A stretch of 64,000 nucleotides of DNA. It comes from Litchfieldella xinjiangensis. GTDB lineage: Bacteria; Pseudomonadota; Gammaproteobacteria; Pseudomonadales; Halomonadaceae. The stretch is from NCBI RefSeq assembly GCF_000759345.1, contig NZ_JPZL01000002.1, forward strand, positions 186,001 through 250,000, written 5' to 3'. The notes beneath the pieces were generated by a model. The model searched no databases, was not told the origin of the DNA, and was given only the letters and a program-made list of their open reading frames with translations. Shown here piece after piece: positions 21,537 to 31,099 of the stretch; position 1 is the first letter of the stretch; each line of letters begins with the position of its first letter. Made by a program: the position numbers and the translations under genes.

Positions 21537-21902
21537 TCACTTGAATCGGGGGTCGGTGTCGCGCTGCTTGACTTCGTAGTGCCCTTCCAACACATGCTGG
21601 CGGCCAGCGTGTCGGGAAGCAGTGAAACCATCATCGATATCCTGGGCTTGTCCGGCACGCATCCGTTCCATGCGCTTTTTCATGCGGTGGCGAAGAAAAG
21701 GCAGCATCGCCCAGCCGACGAGCAAGAAAAACAGGCCGAGCAGGGTCCCGACGATCATCAATATGCCGAACAGCAGCCAGGTCACAGCCAGACGCAGCCC
21801 ACTGGCTCGCCCCCGGAAGCGGTCCTGGCGCGCCCGCTCCCGCCATTGCTGGGCGGCCTGCCAGGCAGGATTGCGGTGAGGGTCGCGGTTGCGATCGATC
21901 AT
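21537..21902 (-). CDS. Small membrane protein of unknown function
   Basis: This 121-residue protein has one long hydrophobic stretch (about residues 37-63, GLRLAVTWLLFGILMIV and onward) that could form one or two helices. Strongly charged, arginine-rich flanks surround it, with RHRMKKRMERM directly after. The open frame runs 88 codons further upstream, but I chose the ATG at 21902 because CGGAG lies seven bases upstream. Earlier sequence also has no membrane-protein character. I do not recognise the family. It is divergent from tal, 194 bases away. Confidence 0.7.
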   Translation of the reverse strand: MIDRNRDPHRNPAWQAAQQWRERARQDRFRGRASGLRLAVTWLLFGILMIVGTLLGLFFLLVGWAMLPFLRHRMKKRMERMRAGQAQDIDDGFTASRHAGRQHVLEGHYEVKQRDTDPRFK

Positions 21903-22095
21903 ATCAAGCTCCGATAGGCACGCTGACTGCCCGATGGCAGCCATCTCAGGGTCTTGTCGATTGGAACACGCATCGGCCACTTCGTTCCGGATCTTGTACC
22001 GCCTATGATGACTTTCATGGCCGGTATCGGCAGACTCACCCACGCCACGAGATATCCGGCAGACTCGACACGAACAGGATCCCCACGGAGTGACC

Positions 22096-23052
22096 ATGAC
22101 GACACGACTCGACGCCCTGAAACGCCACTCATTGGTGGTGGCCGATACCGGCGATCTCGATGCCATCCGCCGTTATCAGCCCCAGGATGCCACCACCAAC
22201 CCGTCGCTGCTGCTCAAGGCCTTCGATCTGCCGGGTTACCAGGAGCTCATCGATACGGAGCTGGCTGCGGTCAAGCGCGAAGGTGGCGATGCACAGCATC
22301 AGGTCGATCACGCCGTCGAGCGGCTCGCCGTGATGAAAGGCAGCGAGATTACCAAGCTGGTCCCCGGGCGCGTCTCCACCGAGGTGGCGGCCAAGCTCTC
22401 CTTCAACACGGACGCCAGCATCCGCAAGGCACATGAGCTGATCGAGCTCTATGACAAGCGCGGCATCGGCCGCGAGCGGGTCCTGATCAAGCTGGCCTCC
22501 ACGTGGGAAGGCATCCGCGCGGCCGAGCAGCTCGAGAAAGAGGGCATCAACTGCAACCTGACCCTGCTGTTCAGCGACGCCCAGGCCCAGGCCTGCTTCG
22601 ATGCCGGGGTGTTCCTGATTTCCCCGTTCGTCGGTCGCGTCACCGATTGGTACAAGAAGGAGACCGGCAAGGACTATGCCCCCGACGAGGATCCCGGTGT
22701 GGTCTTCGTCCGCGGCGTGTGCGAGCGTGCCGGACGTGGCGGATACGACACGGTGGTAATGGGTGCGAGTTTCCGCACTACCGGCCAGGTGTTGGCCCTG
22801 GCAGGCTGCCATCGCCTGACTATTTCACCGGCGCTGCTCGAGGAGCTCGCGGCCGAGGAGGGCGATGTCGACAAGCGTGTCGATTTTCCCGCCGCAGGCG
22901 AACGTCCTACGCCCATCGACGAATCGACGTTCCGCTGGGAGCATAACCAGGATGCCATGGCCAACGATAAGCTGGCCGAGGGCATTCGCCGCTTTGCCGA
23001 CGACCAGGTCCAGCTCGAGCAGCGCATCGCCGAACGTCTGACTCAGCTCTGA
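22096..23052 (+). CDS. tal: Transaldolase
   Basis: Transaldolase exchanges a three-carbon unit between sedoheptulose 7-phosphate and glyceraldehyde 3-phosphate in the non-oxidative pentose phosphate pathway. The 318-residue protein matches the TalB class throughout. It has the N-terminal [13 protein letters not shown] motif and the Schiff-base lysine in [13 protein letters not shown] (about residue 134). An in-frame GTG lies two codons earlier. I prefer the ATG at 22096, which follows GGAG by five bases. It is convergent with azlD, three bases away. Confidence 0.97.
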   Translation: MTTRLDALKRHSLVVADTGDLDAIRRYQPQDATTNPSLLLKAFDLPGYQELIDTELAAVKREGGDAQHQVDHAVERLAVMKGSEITKLVPGRVSTEVAAKLSFNTDASIRKAHELIELYDKRGIGRERVLIKLASTWEGIRAAEQLEKEGINCNLTLLFSDAQAQACFDAGVFLISPFVGRVTDWYKKETGKDYAPDEDPGVVFVRGVCERAGRGGYDTVVMGASFRTTGQVLALAGCHRLTISPALLEELAAEEGDVDKRVDFPAAGERPTPIDESTFRWEHNQDAMANDKLAEGIRRFADDQVQLEQRIAERLTQL

Positions 23053-23055
23053 GCG

Positions 23056-23370
23056 TCAGCCGATCCAGAATCGCCACAGGGCCGCTGTGGCGATTCCCAT
23101 AGCAATGGCCGGCAATGGCTTGCGCAGTACCAGCATGACTCCAAGGGTGGCGAGCAGGGCCATGCGTGCCCCCCAATCGCCCTCGATCGCCATGGGCGTG
23201 ATCACGGCCACCAGCACCGAGCCGGCCATGGCATTGATGAAGCGCTCGACCCGTGGCCCGATCGGCACGCGTGACATGACCAGCAATCCGCCGGTACGGG
23301 TCAGTGCGGTCACCACCGCCATGAGCAGGATGGCGACGATCGAGCCCAGCAACGGGGAGGACAGGCTCAT
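23056..23370 (-). CDS. azlD: AzlD-family subunit of branched-chain amino acid exporter
   Basis: This 104-residue protein has three to four hydrophobic helices and the family pattern VTALTRTGGLLVMSRVPIGPRVERF near the N-terminus. AzlD partners AzlC in exporting branched-chain amino acids or related compounds. It overlaps azlC by 4 bases and is the last gene of a three-gene minus-strand operon. Confidence 0.9.
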   Translation of the reverse strand: MSLSSPLLGSIVAILLMAVVTALTRTGGLLVMSRVPIGPRVERFINAMAGSVLVAVITPMAIEGDWGARMALLATLGVMLVLRKPLPAIAMGIATAALWRFWIG

Positions 23371-24077
23371 GCCGACGCCTCCTGTTCAGCAGGCTTGCCA
23401 GGAAGCAGCAACCCGACCAGCCCCCCTGCCAGCGCTCCGACGATCACGTGAGAATGTGGCGGTAGCCAATGCATGGCGGCCAACGCCGCCAGTGCTGCCG
23501 CGCCCCAGGGCAGCAGGATGGACAGGTCGCGCTTGCTGCCGACCAGCATCGACAGCAGAAAACAGCCCATGATCACGTCGAGGCCGTAGCGCTCGGGATC
23601 AGAGATACCGCTACCGAACACCACGCCGAGCAGGGTGCCGATCATCCACGCCACCCACAGGGCGATCCCCCCGCCGACCAGTATGCCGACATTCGATTCG
23701 CCCCGCTGATAGTCGGCTGCGGCCATGGCCCAGTTGGAGTCGCTCATCACCAGGACGCTGGCGTAGCGCTGACGGGCGGGAAGGCCGCGGAGCCAGGGGT
23801 AGAGCGCCGCCCCCATCAGCAGATGCCGCGCATTGATGGCGAATGTCGTGGCCATCAACGCGACCAGCGGAATCCCGGGCCCCCACATGTCGATGGCGGC
23901 GAACTGCGACGCGCCGGCAAAGACCAGCGCGCTCATCAACAGCGTTTCCAGCCCCGACAGGCCGTTCTGCAGCGCGGCCACACCGTAGGCCAGCCCAAAC
24001 ACGATCACGAACAGCGACAGCGGGGCCATGCGCTTGAGACCGGACACGATGCCGGCCCGGTCGAGGTAGGCACTCAT
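23367..24077 (-). CDS. azlC: AzlC-family permease of branched-chain amino acid exporter
   Basis: This 236-residue inner-membrane protein has about seven hydrophobic segments. It carries the AzlC signature region ([36 protein letters not shown] at about 24-59). With AzlD it forms an exporter such as YgaZH for valine and analogues. It overlaps the upstream luciferase-like gene by 4 bases, so all three are coupled. The substrate here is not determined. Confidence 0.92.
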   Translation of the reverse strand: MSAYLDRAGIVSGLKRMAPLSLFVIVFGLAYGVAALQNGLSGLETLLMSALVFAGASQFAAIDMWGPGIPLVALMATTFAINARHLLMGAALYPWLRGLPARQRYASVLVMSDSNWAMAAADYQRGESNVGILVGGGIALWVAWMIGTLLGVVFGSGISDPERYGLDVIMGCFLLSMLVGSKRDLSILLPWGAAALAALAAMHWLPPHSHVIVGALAGGLVGLLLPGKPAEQEASA

Positions 24078-25069
24078 CCCCGGCAGACCTCGCTGACGAT
24101 CTCGTAGGAGCGGAGCCGGTCCTCGTGCGAATAGAGATCGGAGTTGATCATCAACTCATTGGCGCCGGTGCGCGCCTGAAATTCCTCCAGTCCGGCCCGG
24201 ACCGTATCGGGCCCACCGATCACGGCGGCGCCCAGGAACTGGTCGACCTGGGCCTGTTCCATGGGCGTCCAATCGAGCTCGTTGACCGGCGGCAGCGACT
24301 GGGTCCGCTTGCCACGGATCAAGTTGAGGAATTTCTGCTGGGCGGTGGTGGCAAGGTAGTGGGCCTGGGCATCACTGTCGGCGGCGATCACGGGCATGCC
24401 CACCATCGCATACGGCTCATCGAGCACGGCCGAGGGGCGGAACTGCTCCCGATAGAGCCGTAGCGCCTCGAACAGGTAACCCGGCGCAAACTGGGCGGCA
24501 AAGGCGAACGGCAACCCCAGGCGGGCGGCGAGTTGGGCGCTGAACCCGCTGGAACCGAGTAGCCACAGCGGAACATGGGTTCCCTGGCCGGGGACCGCCT
24601 TGACCCGCTGTCCCGGCTCGGCCTCGCCGAGAAAACGTTGGAGTTCGGCGACCTGGTCGGGGAAGTCGTTGACCCCTGAGCGTGGATCCCGGCGCATGGC
24701 GGCAATGGTCGCGCCATCGGAGCCGGGGGCACGCCCCAACCCTAGGTCGATGCGCCCTGGATAGAGTGTTTCCAGCGTACCGAACTGCTCGGCAATGACC
24801 AGCGGGGGGTGATTGGGCAGCATGATGCCGCCGCTGCCGACCCGGATGCGATCGGTGGCGCCGGCGACATGGCCGATCAAGACCGCGGTCGCGGCACTGG
24901 CGATGCCATCGATATTGTGATGCTCGGCCAACCAGAATCGGGTGTAGCCGAGGCGCTCCGTTTGCTGAGCCAGGTCGACTGTCTCGCGGAAGGTATCGGC
25001 AATGCTGCCCCCCTCGCGAATCGGCGCGAGATCGAGGACGGAAAGGCGTGTCGAGGAGAGTTGGCTCAT
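24074..25069 (-). CDS. LLM-class flavin-dependent oxidoreductase (YhbW-like)
   Basis: This 331-residue TIM-barrel protein is of the luciferase-like monooxygenase family. It has the typical start [12 protein letters not shown], the segments [11 protein letters not shown] and [26 protein letters not shown], and [11 protein letters not shown]. It is closest to the YhbW-type group, whose physiological substrate is unknown. The enzyme uses reduced flavin and oxygen. It is the first gene of an operon with azlCD. The start at 25069 has only a weak ribosome binding site, and the next likely promoter space is the 206-base gap shared with the divergent BCCT gene. Confidence 0.9.
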   Translation of the reverse strand: MSQLSSTRLSVLDLAPIREGGSIADTFRETVDLAQQTERLGYTRFWLAEHHNIDGIASAATAVLIGHVAGATDRIRVGSGGIMLPNHPPLVIAEQFGTLETLYPGRIDLGLGRAPGSDGATIAAMRRDPRSGVNDFPDQVAELQRFLGEAEPGQRVKAVPGQGTHVPLWLLGSSGFSAQLAARLGLPFAFAAQFAPGYLFEALRLYREQFRPSAVLDEPYAMVGMPVIAADSDAQAHYLATTAQQKFLNLIRGKRTQSLPPVNELDWTPMEQAQVDQFLGAAVIGGPDTVRAGLEEFQARTGANELMINSDLYSHEDRLRSYEIVSEVCRG

Positions 25070-25275
25070 GGCGTACCTATGGAATGAAATATTTAGCCTG
25101 CTTTCGAACTATCTTCAACGCTATGGGGGCGAAGTGCCAGTGTTGCAAACACTCCGAGGCAGCATAATCGGCCGAATGTATTGTTTCGTATCGTTAATTG
25201 CCTCTCCTCGGGGCCAGTGTTACTGCTGACTATGCGCTACGCTCTATCTTTTTGGACATATGACAAGGAGTCGAC

Positions 25276-26898
25276 ATGGCCAAGCCTGGAGGGCATCGAG
25301 TTTTCTGGATTTCCGCCGCGATCATCGTGGCATTGGTAGCGATTGGCGCAGCGTTCCCCGAGCAGTTCGGTGGAGCAGCGGAAGCGGCACTGAGCAGCAC
25401 CATTCACGTCTTCGGCTGGTTCTACCTGTTTTCGGTATTTGGCTTTGTGATCTTTCTGTTCGGGCTGGCGCTGAGCAAATACGGCAAGATTCGCCTGGGA
25501 CCGCAGGATAGTACACCGAGTTACAGCTTCTTTTCCTGGGTGAGCATGCTCCTGGCGGCGGGTTTCGGCGTGGGGCTGGTGTTCTACGGCATGGCCGAGC
25601 CGATGATGCACTACATGGAACCGCCTTTCGGCGACCGCGAGCCGGAAACCGAAGCCGCCGCCCGTTACGCCATCCAGTACAGCTATTTCAACTGGGGCGT
25701 GCACCAATGGGCTGCGTTCTCCGTGGTCGGCCTGATCATTGCGTATTTCCAGTTTCGCAAGGGGCAGGCGGGGCTGGTCTCCTCGGTACTTTCTTCGATG
25801 ACCGCCAAGTATCCCAATGCCCGGCGTTATGCCCCGGCCCTGGATATCTTTGCCGTGGTCGCCACGGTCATGGGGGTGGCCACCTCATTGGGGCTGGGTA
25901 CCTTGCAGGTCAATGGCGGACTCAATGCCGTCTTCGGGATCCCCGAGAATACGCTGTGGCAGTTCATTATTCTGTCCTGCATGTTCGTCGCCTACATGGC
26001 CTCGACCTGGTCGGGGCTCGACAAGGGCATCAAGCGTTTATCCAATCTCAACCTGGCGCTGTGTCTCGGTTTGATGGCTTATGTGCTGTTCACGGGGCCG
26101 ACCCTGGCGATCCTCGAAACGATCACCCTGGGGATCGGCGACTACCTGCAGAACATGATTGGCATGAGCCTGCGTATCTCGCCGTTCAGCGACAATAGCT
26201 GGATCGGTGACTGGACCGTTTTCTACTGGGCGTGGGTGATTGCCTGGTCGCCCTTTGTCGGCACGTTCGTGGCCCGCGTCTCCCGTGGCCGGACGATTCG
26301 AGAATATGTGTTCGGGGTGCTGATCATGCCGCCGCTGCTGGCTTGTTTGTGGATCGGCGTCTTCGGCGGAGCGGCACTGCACATGGAGTTGGGTAGCGAT
26401 GCCGGCCTGGCCGCTGCAACCCAGGACAACATCACCGTGGCGCTATTCGAAATGTTCGACCTGATGCCGTTCTCGACGGTGCTGTCCAGCGTGACCATGT
26501 TGCTGATCTTCATCTTCCTGGTCACCTCGGCGGATTCGGCCTCCTACATCGTCTCGCAGATGACCGACAATGGCTCGATCAATCCACCGCTGTACAAGCG
26601 TATCTCCTGGGGGGTATTGATCGCCGCGATCTGCCTGACCCTGATTGCTTCAGGCGGCTTGACCGGTCTGCAATCCGCCGCGGTGCTTTCGGCGCTGCCG
26701 TTCACCTTCATTCTGTATCTCATGGTGGTGGTGCTGGTGCAGGAGCTGCGTACCGATCGCAAGGCAATGTTGACGGCCCTCTATCGTCGGCACGGCGATA
26801 CGCCGGTAGGTGCCGATCCGTTCGAGGCGGAATCCTTGGGCGAGGACGACCGCTACCGTCGGGCACCGTCAGTGATCAATCGACGCATCAACCACTGA
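25276..26898 (+). CDS. BCCT-family transporter
   Basis: This 540-residue carrier has 12 predicted helices and belongs to the betaine-choline-carnitine transporter family, which imports compatible solutes or related quaternary amines. It has the glycine-rich segment VMGVATSLGLGTLQVNGGL and the family motif FYWAWVIAWSPFVGTFVARVSRGRTI. In many betaine carriers the motif reads AWWxxW. Here the second tryptophan is valine, so the substrate may differ. An AAGGAG lies six bases before the ATG. The C-terminal tail is short and lacks the long osmosensory extension of BetP-type proteins. A halophilic lifestyle would fit such a carrier, but the substrate is unproven. Confidence 0.93.
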   Translation: MAKPGGHRVFWISAAIIVALVAIGAAFPEQFGGAAEAALSSTIHVFGWFYLFSVFGFVIFLFGLALSKYGKIRLGPQDSTPSYSFFSWVSMLLAAGFGVGLVFYGMAEPMMHYMEPPFGDREPETEAAARYAIQYSYFNWGVHQWAAFSVVGLIIAYFQFRKGQAGLVSSVLSSMTAKYPNARRYAPALDIFAVVATVMGVATSLGLGTLQVNGGLNAVFGIPENTLWQFIILSCMFVAYMASTWSGLDKGIKRLSNLNLALCLGLMAYVLFTGPTLAILETITLGIGDYLQNMIGMSLRISPFSDNSWIGDWTVFYWAWVIAWSPFVGTFVARVSRGRTIREYVFGVLIMPPLLACLWIGVFGGAALHMELGSDAGLAAATQDNITVALFEMFDLMPFSTVLSSVTMLLIFIFLVTSADSASYIVSQMTDNGSINPPLYKRISWGVLIAAICLTLIASGGLTGLQSAAVLSALPFTFILYLMVVVLVQELRTDRKAMLTALYRRHGDTPVGADPFEAESLGEDDRYRRAPSVINRRINH

Positions 26899-27201
26899 TC
26901 CGTGTGTTGCAGTGGCCGTCCCGCCAGCGTTGGGCTTATCATGCAGGGATCCGTAAGAACGAGACCGGTGATCCCTGCCATGCAAGACCGCAAGCCACGA
27001 CACGGTGCTACCCGGCGTCGCCCGTCGAGAGCGCAGCGCTCGACGGGGCCCTCCCTAGATATGTGGCTGGACCGCCTGGTGGATATCGCCGTCACGATGG
27101 CGCTGATCGTCGGCATGGTGGCCCTGGCGGTCACCTATCTCTGATGTCCAGCTCAACGGGGCGTAAGCGACCGCGCGCTGGGCGATGAACGAGGGATTGC
27201 C
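26899..27201. other. 303-bp gap with two hairpins and a doubtful small ORF
   Basis: This gap lies between the BCCT gene and the dehydrogenase. It holds an inverted repeat GCAGGGAT (26943-26950) with ATCCCTGC (26971-26978), and a nine-base stem CCCGTCGAG (27021-27029) with CTCGACGGG (27039-27047). Neither is followed by a T-tract in either direction. A doubtful short reading frame (26980-27144) covers the second hairpin. I see no clear promoter. Confidence 0.4.
26980..27144 (+). CDS. Doubtful small single-helix membrane protein
   Basis: This 54-codon frame encodes an arginine-rich N-terminus and a C-terminal hydrophobic helix (DIAVTMALIVGMVALAVTYL). The amphipathic lead-in and clean helix look protein-like. 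There is no good ribosome binding site, however, and the middle coincides with a strong DNA hairpin. A shorter version could begin at 27061. I cannot name it, and it may not be expressed. Confidence 0.25.
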   Translation: MQDRKPRHGATRRRPSRAQRSTGPSLDMWLDRLVDIAVTMALIVGMVALAVTYL

Positions 27202-28131
27202 GTGCATATCGTGATACCCGACGATTACCAGGACGTTGTAAAACATCTCGAGGCGTTCGAGCGCCTTGCCGATCATGAGGTGAGCGTTTACAACGACACC
27301 GCCACGGATATCGACACACGGGTGGCCCGTTTCTCCGAGGCTGACGTACTGGTGCTCATCCGTGAGCGTACCCCCATCGATGCCGAGCTGCTGGCGCGCC
27401 TGCCGCGGCTCAAGTTGATCAGCCAGACGGGCGGCGGCACGGCACACATCGACGTGGCGGCCTGCCAGCGCCAGGGAGTCAAGGTCATGTCGGGGACGGG
27501 CTCACCCGTTTCCACGGCGGAACTGACCTGGGCACTGGTACTCGCCGCGACCCGGAACATTCCCCAGGAGATCGAGAATCTCAAGGCCGGGCGCTGGCAA
27601 CGCACGCTGGGAACCGGCCTCCATGGGAAGACCCTGGGGCTCTTCGGCTACGGAAAGATCGGACGGTTGGTGGCGGGGTACGGCCAGGCCTTCGGCATGC
27701 AGGTGCTGGTCTGGGGGCGCGAGACCACACGCGAGCGCGCGCGCAGTGACGGAATCGAGGCGGCAGTATCCCAAGCCGACTTCTTCACGCGCTCCGATGT
27801 GCTGAGCCTGCACTTGCGGCTCAACGAGGAGACACGTGGCATCGTGGGGCCCGAAGACCTGGCGCGCATGCCGGCCACCTCGGTGCTGATCAATCCCAGC
27901 CGGGCAGGCCTGCTCGCCCCGGGGGCGCTCGAACAGGCGCTGCGCCAAGGCCGTCCTGGACGCGCCGCCATCGATGTATTCGACCACGAGCCGTTACGCG
28001 ATGACCCCTTGCTGGCCCTACCCAACCTGGTGGCTACACCGCACCTGGGTTATGTCGAACGCGACAACTATGAGCTCTACTTCCGCGAAGCGTTCGATAA
28101 CGTGCTGGCCTTCGCCGCTGAGCAAGGTTAG
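27202..28131 (+). CDS. D-isomer-specific 2-hydroxyacid dehydrogenase
   Basis: This 309-residue NAD(P)-dependent dehydrogenase is of the D-2-hydroxyacid family. The Rossmann motif is GLFGYGKIGRLVAGYGQAFG. The catalytic arginine is in LINPSRAGLL (about residue 235), the glutamate in DVFDHEPL (about 264) and the histidine in ATPHLGYVERD (about 283). The YVERDNYELYF tail is typical of a subgroup common in proteobacteria. The substrate is not evident. It stands between the BCCT gene and the flavoprotein gene, with gaps on both sides. Confidence 0.92.
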   Translation: MHIVIPDDYQDVVKHLEAFERLADHEVSVYNDTATDIDTRVARFSEADVLVLIRERTPIDAELLARLPRLKLISQTGGGTAHIDVAACQRQGVKVMSGTGSPVSTAELTWALVLAATRNIPQEIENLKAGRWQRTLGTGLHGKTLGLFGYGKIGRLVAGYGQAFGMQVLVWGRETTRERARSDGIEAAVSQADFFTRSDVLSLHLRLNEETRGIVGPEDLARMPATSVLINPSRAGLLAPGALEQALRQGRPGRAAIDVFDHEPLRDDPLLALPNLVATPHLGYVERDNYELYFREAFDNVLAFAAEQG

Positions 28132-28222
28132 TACCTTCAAGCGTTCCTATTGATTGACGCACGATTGCATCACCCCTCGCCTGGACTGCTACGGTTAGCG
28201 TAGAGAGACAGGGAGAGCTGAC

Positions 28223-29680
28223 ATGCAGGAATGCCACGTTGACGTCGCTATCGTTGGCGCAGGGAGTGCCGGACTGAGCGCCTACCGGGCTGCCAAGCGT
28301 CACACCGATGCGGTCATGCTGATCGAAGGCGGCGAGCACGGTACGACCTGCGCCCGAACCGGGTGTATGCCCAGCAAGCTATTGATTGCTGCCGCCAACG
28401 CTATCCATCGTGCGCGTCACATCGAGCCCTTCGGTGGACGCGCTGGGCCCATCGATATCGACGGCAAGGCGGTCATGGCGAGGGTTCAGCGCGAACGGCG
28501 CCGCTTCTTCGAAAGCATCCAGGGCTCGGTGGCCGATTTCCCCGACGAGGACGTGCTGCAGGGTAAGGTGCGCTTCGAGGGGCCGGGCGCCCTGGTCGTC
28601 GACGATCATACGCGGGTGCATTTTTCACGTGCGGTGATAGCCACCGGCACGTCGCCCCATGTTCCCGAGCCCTTTCAGGCCGCAGGCGACCGTGTCGTGA
28701 CCACCGACACGCTGTTCGACTGGCCCGAACTGCCGGACTCCGTGGCGATCATGGGACCGGGGGTGATCGGCTTGGAGCTGGGCCAGGCCCTGGCACGTCT
28801 CGATGTGCGGGTGCGCATGTTCGGACGCAGCGGCGGCTTGGGTGGGCTCAAGGATGAAGCGATCCGCGACCGAGCCGAGGCGCTCTTCGCCAGCCAGTTC
28901 TATCTCGATACCCGAGCCGAAATACACGCCGTGTCGCAGGACGACAACGAAGTGGCCGTGACCTTCGTCGAGCGCAGTACGGGCGAGACCCTCACTGAAC
29001 GTTTCGATTATCTGCTGGCGGCGACCGGTCGCCGCCCCAATCTCCAGGGGTTGGATCTCGACCGTTTGGGTATCGAGACCGATGAGCACGGTGTGCCCCG
29101 TCACGATCGCTATACCATGCAATGCCATTCGACGACGCAGGCGCCCAGTCCGATCTTCATCGCTGGCGACGTCGATCGGGCCGACCCGCTGCTTCACGAG
29201 GCGACCGACGAGGGCCGCATCGCCGGCGACAATGCCGGACGCTTTCCCAATCTGCGTACTGGCCACCGGCGCGTTCCCTTCACGGTCGTGTTCAGCGAGC
29301 CGCAGATTGCTCAGGTGGGTATGTCACTTAGCGAGGTCGAGGCCAACCCGCAGGGGTATGCCATCGGCACACTGGATTTCGCCTCACAAGGCCGGGCTAG
29401 GGTCATGAATGTTCATGAAGGGGCAATGAATCTCTACGGCGAGTACGGCACCGGACGCTTCCTGGGTGCCGAGCTGGTGGCCCCCGAGGCCGAGCATCTG
29501 GGCCACCTGCTGGCCTGGGCATGCCAGCAGCGCCTGACCGTTCAGGAAATGCTCAACATGCCGTTCTACCACCCGACGCTGGAAGAGGGCCTACGTACCG
29601 CGCTACGCGATCTGGGTGCCAAGCTGCTGCTCGAGGAAGCGCCTGTGGATCAATGCACCGAATGCGGGCCGGGCACCTAG
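28223..29680 (+). CDS. Dihydrolipoamide-dehydrogenase-like flavoprotein
   Basis: This 485-residue pyridine-nucleotide disulfide oxidoreductase has an N-terminal FAD motif (VGAGSAGLSAY) and the redox disulfide CARTGC with four residues between the cysteines (about residues 43-48). The NAD site is in GPGVIGLELGQALARL. The C-terminal HPTLEEGL supplies the active-site histidine-glutamate pair. It is therefore a functional member of the LPD/mercuric reductase/glutathione reductase class. It is not next to 2-oxoacid dehydrogenase E1 or E2 genes, so its partner is unknown. The ATG follows AGGGAG. Confidence 0.9.
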   Translation: MQECHVDVAIVGAGSAGLSAYRAAKRHTDAVMLIEGGEHGTTCARTGCMPSKLLIAAANAIHRARHIEPFGGRAGPIDIDGKAVMARVQRERRRFFESIQGSVADFPDEDVLQGKVRFEGPGALVVDDHTRVHFSRAVIATGTSPHVPEPFQAAGDRVVTTDTLFDWPELPDSVAIMGPGVIGLELGQALARLDVRVRMFGRSGGLGGLKDEAIRDRAEALFASQFYLDTRAEIHAVSQDDNEVAVTFVERSTGETLTERFDYLLAATGRRPNLQGLDLDRLGIETDEHGVPRHDRYTMQCHSTTQAPSPIFIAGDVDRADPLLHEATDEGRIAGDNAGRFPNLRTGHRRVPFTVVFSEPQIAQVGMSLSEVEANPQGYAIGTLDFASQGRARVMNVHEGAMNLYGEYGTGRFLGAELVAPEAEHLGHLLAWACQQRLTVQEMLNMPFYHPTLEEGLRTALRDLGAKLLLEEAPVDQCTECGPGT

Positions 29681-29690
29681 CCGGTGTTGG

Positions 29691-30269
29691 CTAGTCGGCT
29701 CTTTCGGCGCTGGCATCGTCGAACCGGTCGACGCGACGCAGTACCGGAAACAGGCGCATCCAGGTCGCGACCACCGCCAGCGTTCCCACGCTGCCAATCG
29801 CCGCCGCCGGCACGGCCCCTAGCCAGGCAGCCATGCTGCCGGCACGAAACTCCCCAAGTTCGTTGCTGGAGCCAATGAACAGCATATTGACGGCATTTAC
29901 CCGACCGCGCATTTCATCCGGCGTGGCCAACTGAATGACCGTGGTGCGGACATAGACGCTGATCATGTCGGCGGCGCCGGCCACGAACATCGCACCCAGC
30001 GAGAGCCAGAACGTCGTCGAAAAGGTAAAGACCAGATTGGCGACTCCGAATACGGCCACTGCCATGAACATCACCCAGCCTGCGTGGCGTCGTATCCCAC
30101 GCACACCGAGATAGATGCCCATCAGCAAGGCGCCCGCGGCAATGGCACTGCGCAGCGCGCCCAGCCCTTCGGGGCCCACCTCGAGTATTTCGTGAGCATA
30201 GATCGGCAGCAGGGCAATGACGCCACCGAGCAACACGGCAAACAGGTCCAGCGAGATGGCGCCAAGCAT
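29691..30269 (-). pseudogene. C-terminal remnant of an MFS transporter (MFS_3/EntS-like)
   Basis: The minus strand encodes only the C-terminal half of a major facilitator protein. It begins abruptly at MLGAISLDLFAVLLGGVIALLP and continues through five to six helices to about 192 residues. In full-length relatives this region is preceded by the first six helices, but upstream sequence in this frame is not hydrophobic and belongs to the oppositely oriented extensin-family gene. No ribosome binding site precedes the ATG at 30269. The gene therefore looks truncated at its 5' end by a deletion or rearrangement near 30275. Confidence 0.75.
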
Positions 30270-30389
30270 GGGAGGACCGTGATGCGAAGCGATGCCTGAG
30301 TCTAAAGGGCTTTTCGCTAGCAGGCGAATGATCCGTCGTTCAGCTGTCCCATCATGTCCCCAAAGGCGCAAACCGGCTAGGCTAGGCCG

Positions 30390-31085
30390 ATGCGCATGAC
30401 TCTGGTATGTCTCATCCTGATATTCATTGGCCTGGGCTTCGACAAGGGATGGTGGGAGGTGCCTCGCCACTGGGCGCCCTGGGCGCCGCTGGTGATCGAT
30501 GACCCCATGACGCCGGTGACCCAATGGAAGCTGAAGCAGCTCCAGGGCGACCGGGAGGGTTGTCTGGCAGCGCTGGCTTCGGTGCCGAATGGCGAACTCG
30601 ACTATACCCCGATGGCCGACTACACGCCGGTGGCGAGCTGCCCGCTCGAGAACATGGTCCGCGTGCGGGCGAGCAGCGTCAGCTTCAATGCGAGTTTTGC
30701 GGCGACTTGTCCGCTGGCCCTGGCTTGGGTCATGTACGAGCGTCATCGTCTGCAACCGCTCGCCGAGTCGGTTCTGGGCAGCCGAGTGGCGCGCGTCGAG
30801 CACTATGGGAGCTTTGCCTGTCGCAATATTTACCATCGGCCCAATGCCCGACGCAGCGAGCATGCCACGGCCGAGGCGCTGGATGTCGCGGCGTTTCGAT
30901 TGGCGGATGGCCGACGTATCAGCCTGAGCCGGGATTGGGGAGATGAAGATCCACGTGGCGACTTCCTTCGCCAGGTGCGCGATGGCGGCTGCGATGTCTT
31001 CGGCAACGTGCTCGGACCGGACTACAACGCCGCGCACGCCGATCATTTCCATTTCGGCATGCGCGGCTTCGGAGTGTGTCGGTGA
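30390..31085 (+). CDS. Extensin-family (D-Ala-D-Ala carboxypeptidase-like) protein
   Basis: This 231-residue protein has an N-terminal hydrophobic anchor (residues 1-16). The rest resembles the bacterial extensin-like C-terminal domain: CPLENMVRVRAS, an ACRNIYHRPNARRSEHATAEALDVAAF block, and a final NAAHADHFHFGMRGFG. The SEHATAEALD and HADHFH segments recall the metal-binding residues of the peptidase M15/VanX-like group, so a peptidoglycan-related periplasmic role is likely but unproven. The start could also be the second ATG at 30396. It sits between the truncated MFS remnant and agmatine deiminase, close to a probable rearrangement point. Confidence 0.82.
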   Translation: MRMTLVCLILIFIGLGFDKGWWEVPRHWAPWAPLVIDDPMTPVTQWKLKQLQGDREGCLAALASVPNGELDYTPMADYTPVASCPLENMVRVRASSVSFNASFAATCPLALAWVMYERHRLQPLAESVLGSRVARVEHYGSFACRNIYHRPNARRSEHATAEALDVAAFRLADGRRISLSRDWGDEDPRGDFLRQVRDGGCDVFGNVLGPDYNAAHADHFHFGMRGFGVCR

Positions 31086-31099
31086 GCTGGGCCGCTCGC

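Noticed and set aside
30276-31052. Long N-terminal extension of the MFS remnant frame
   Set aside because: It is the antisense shadow of the extensin-family gene and has no membrane helices.
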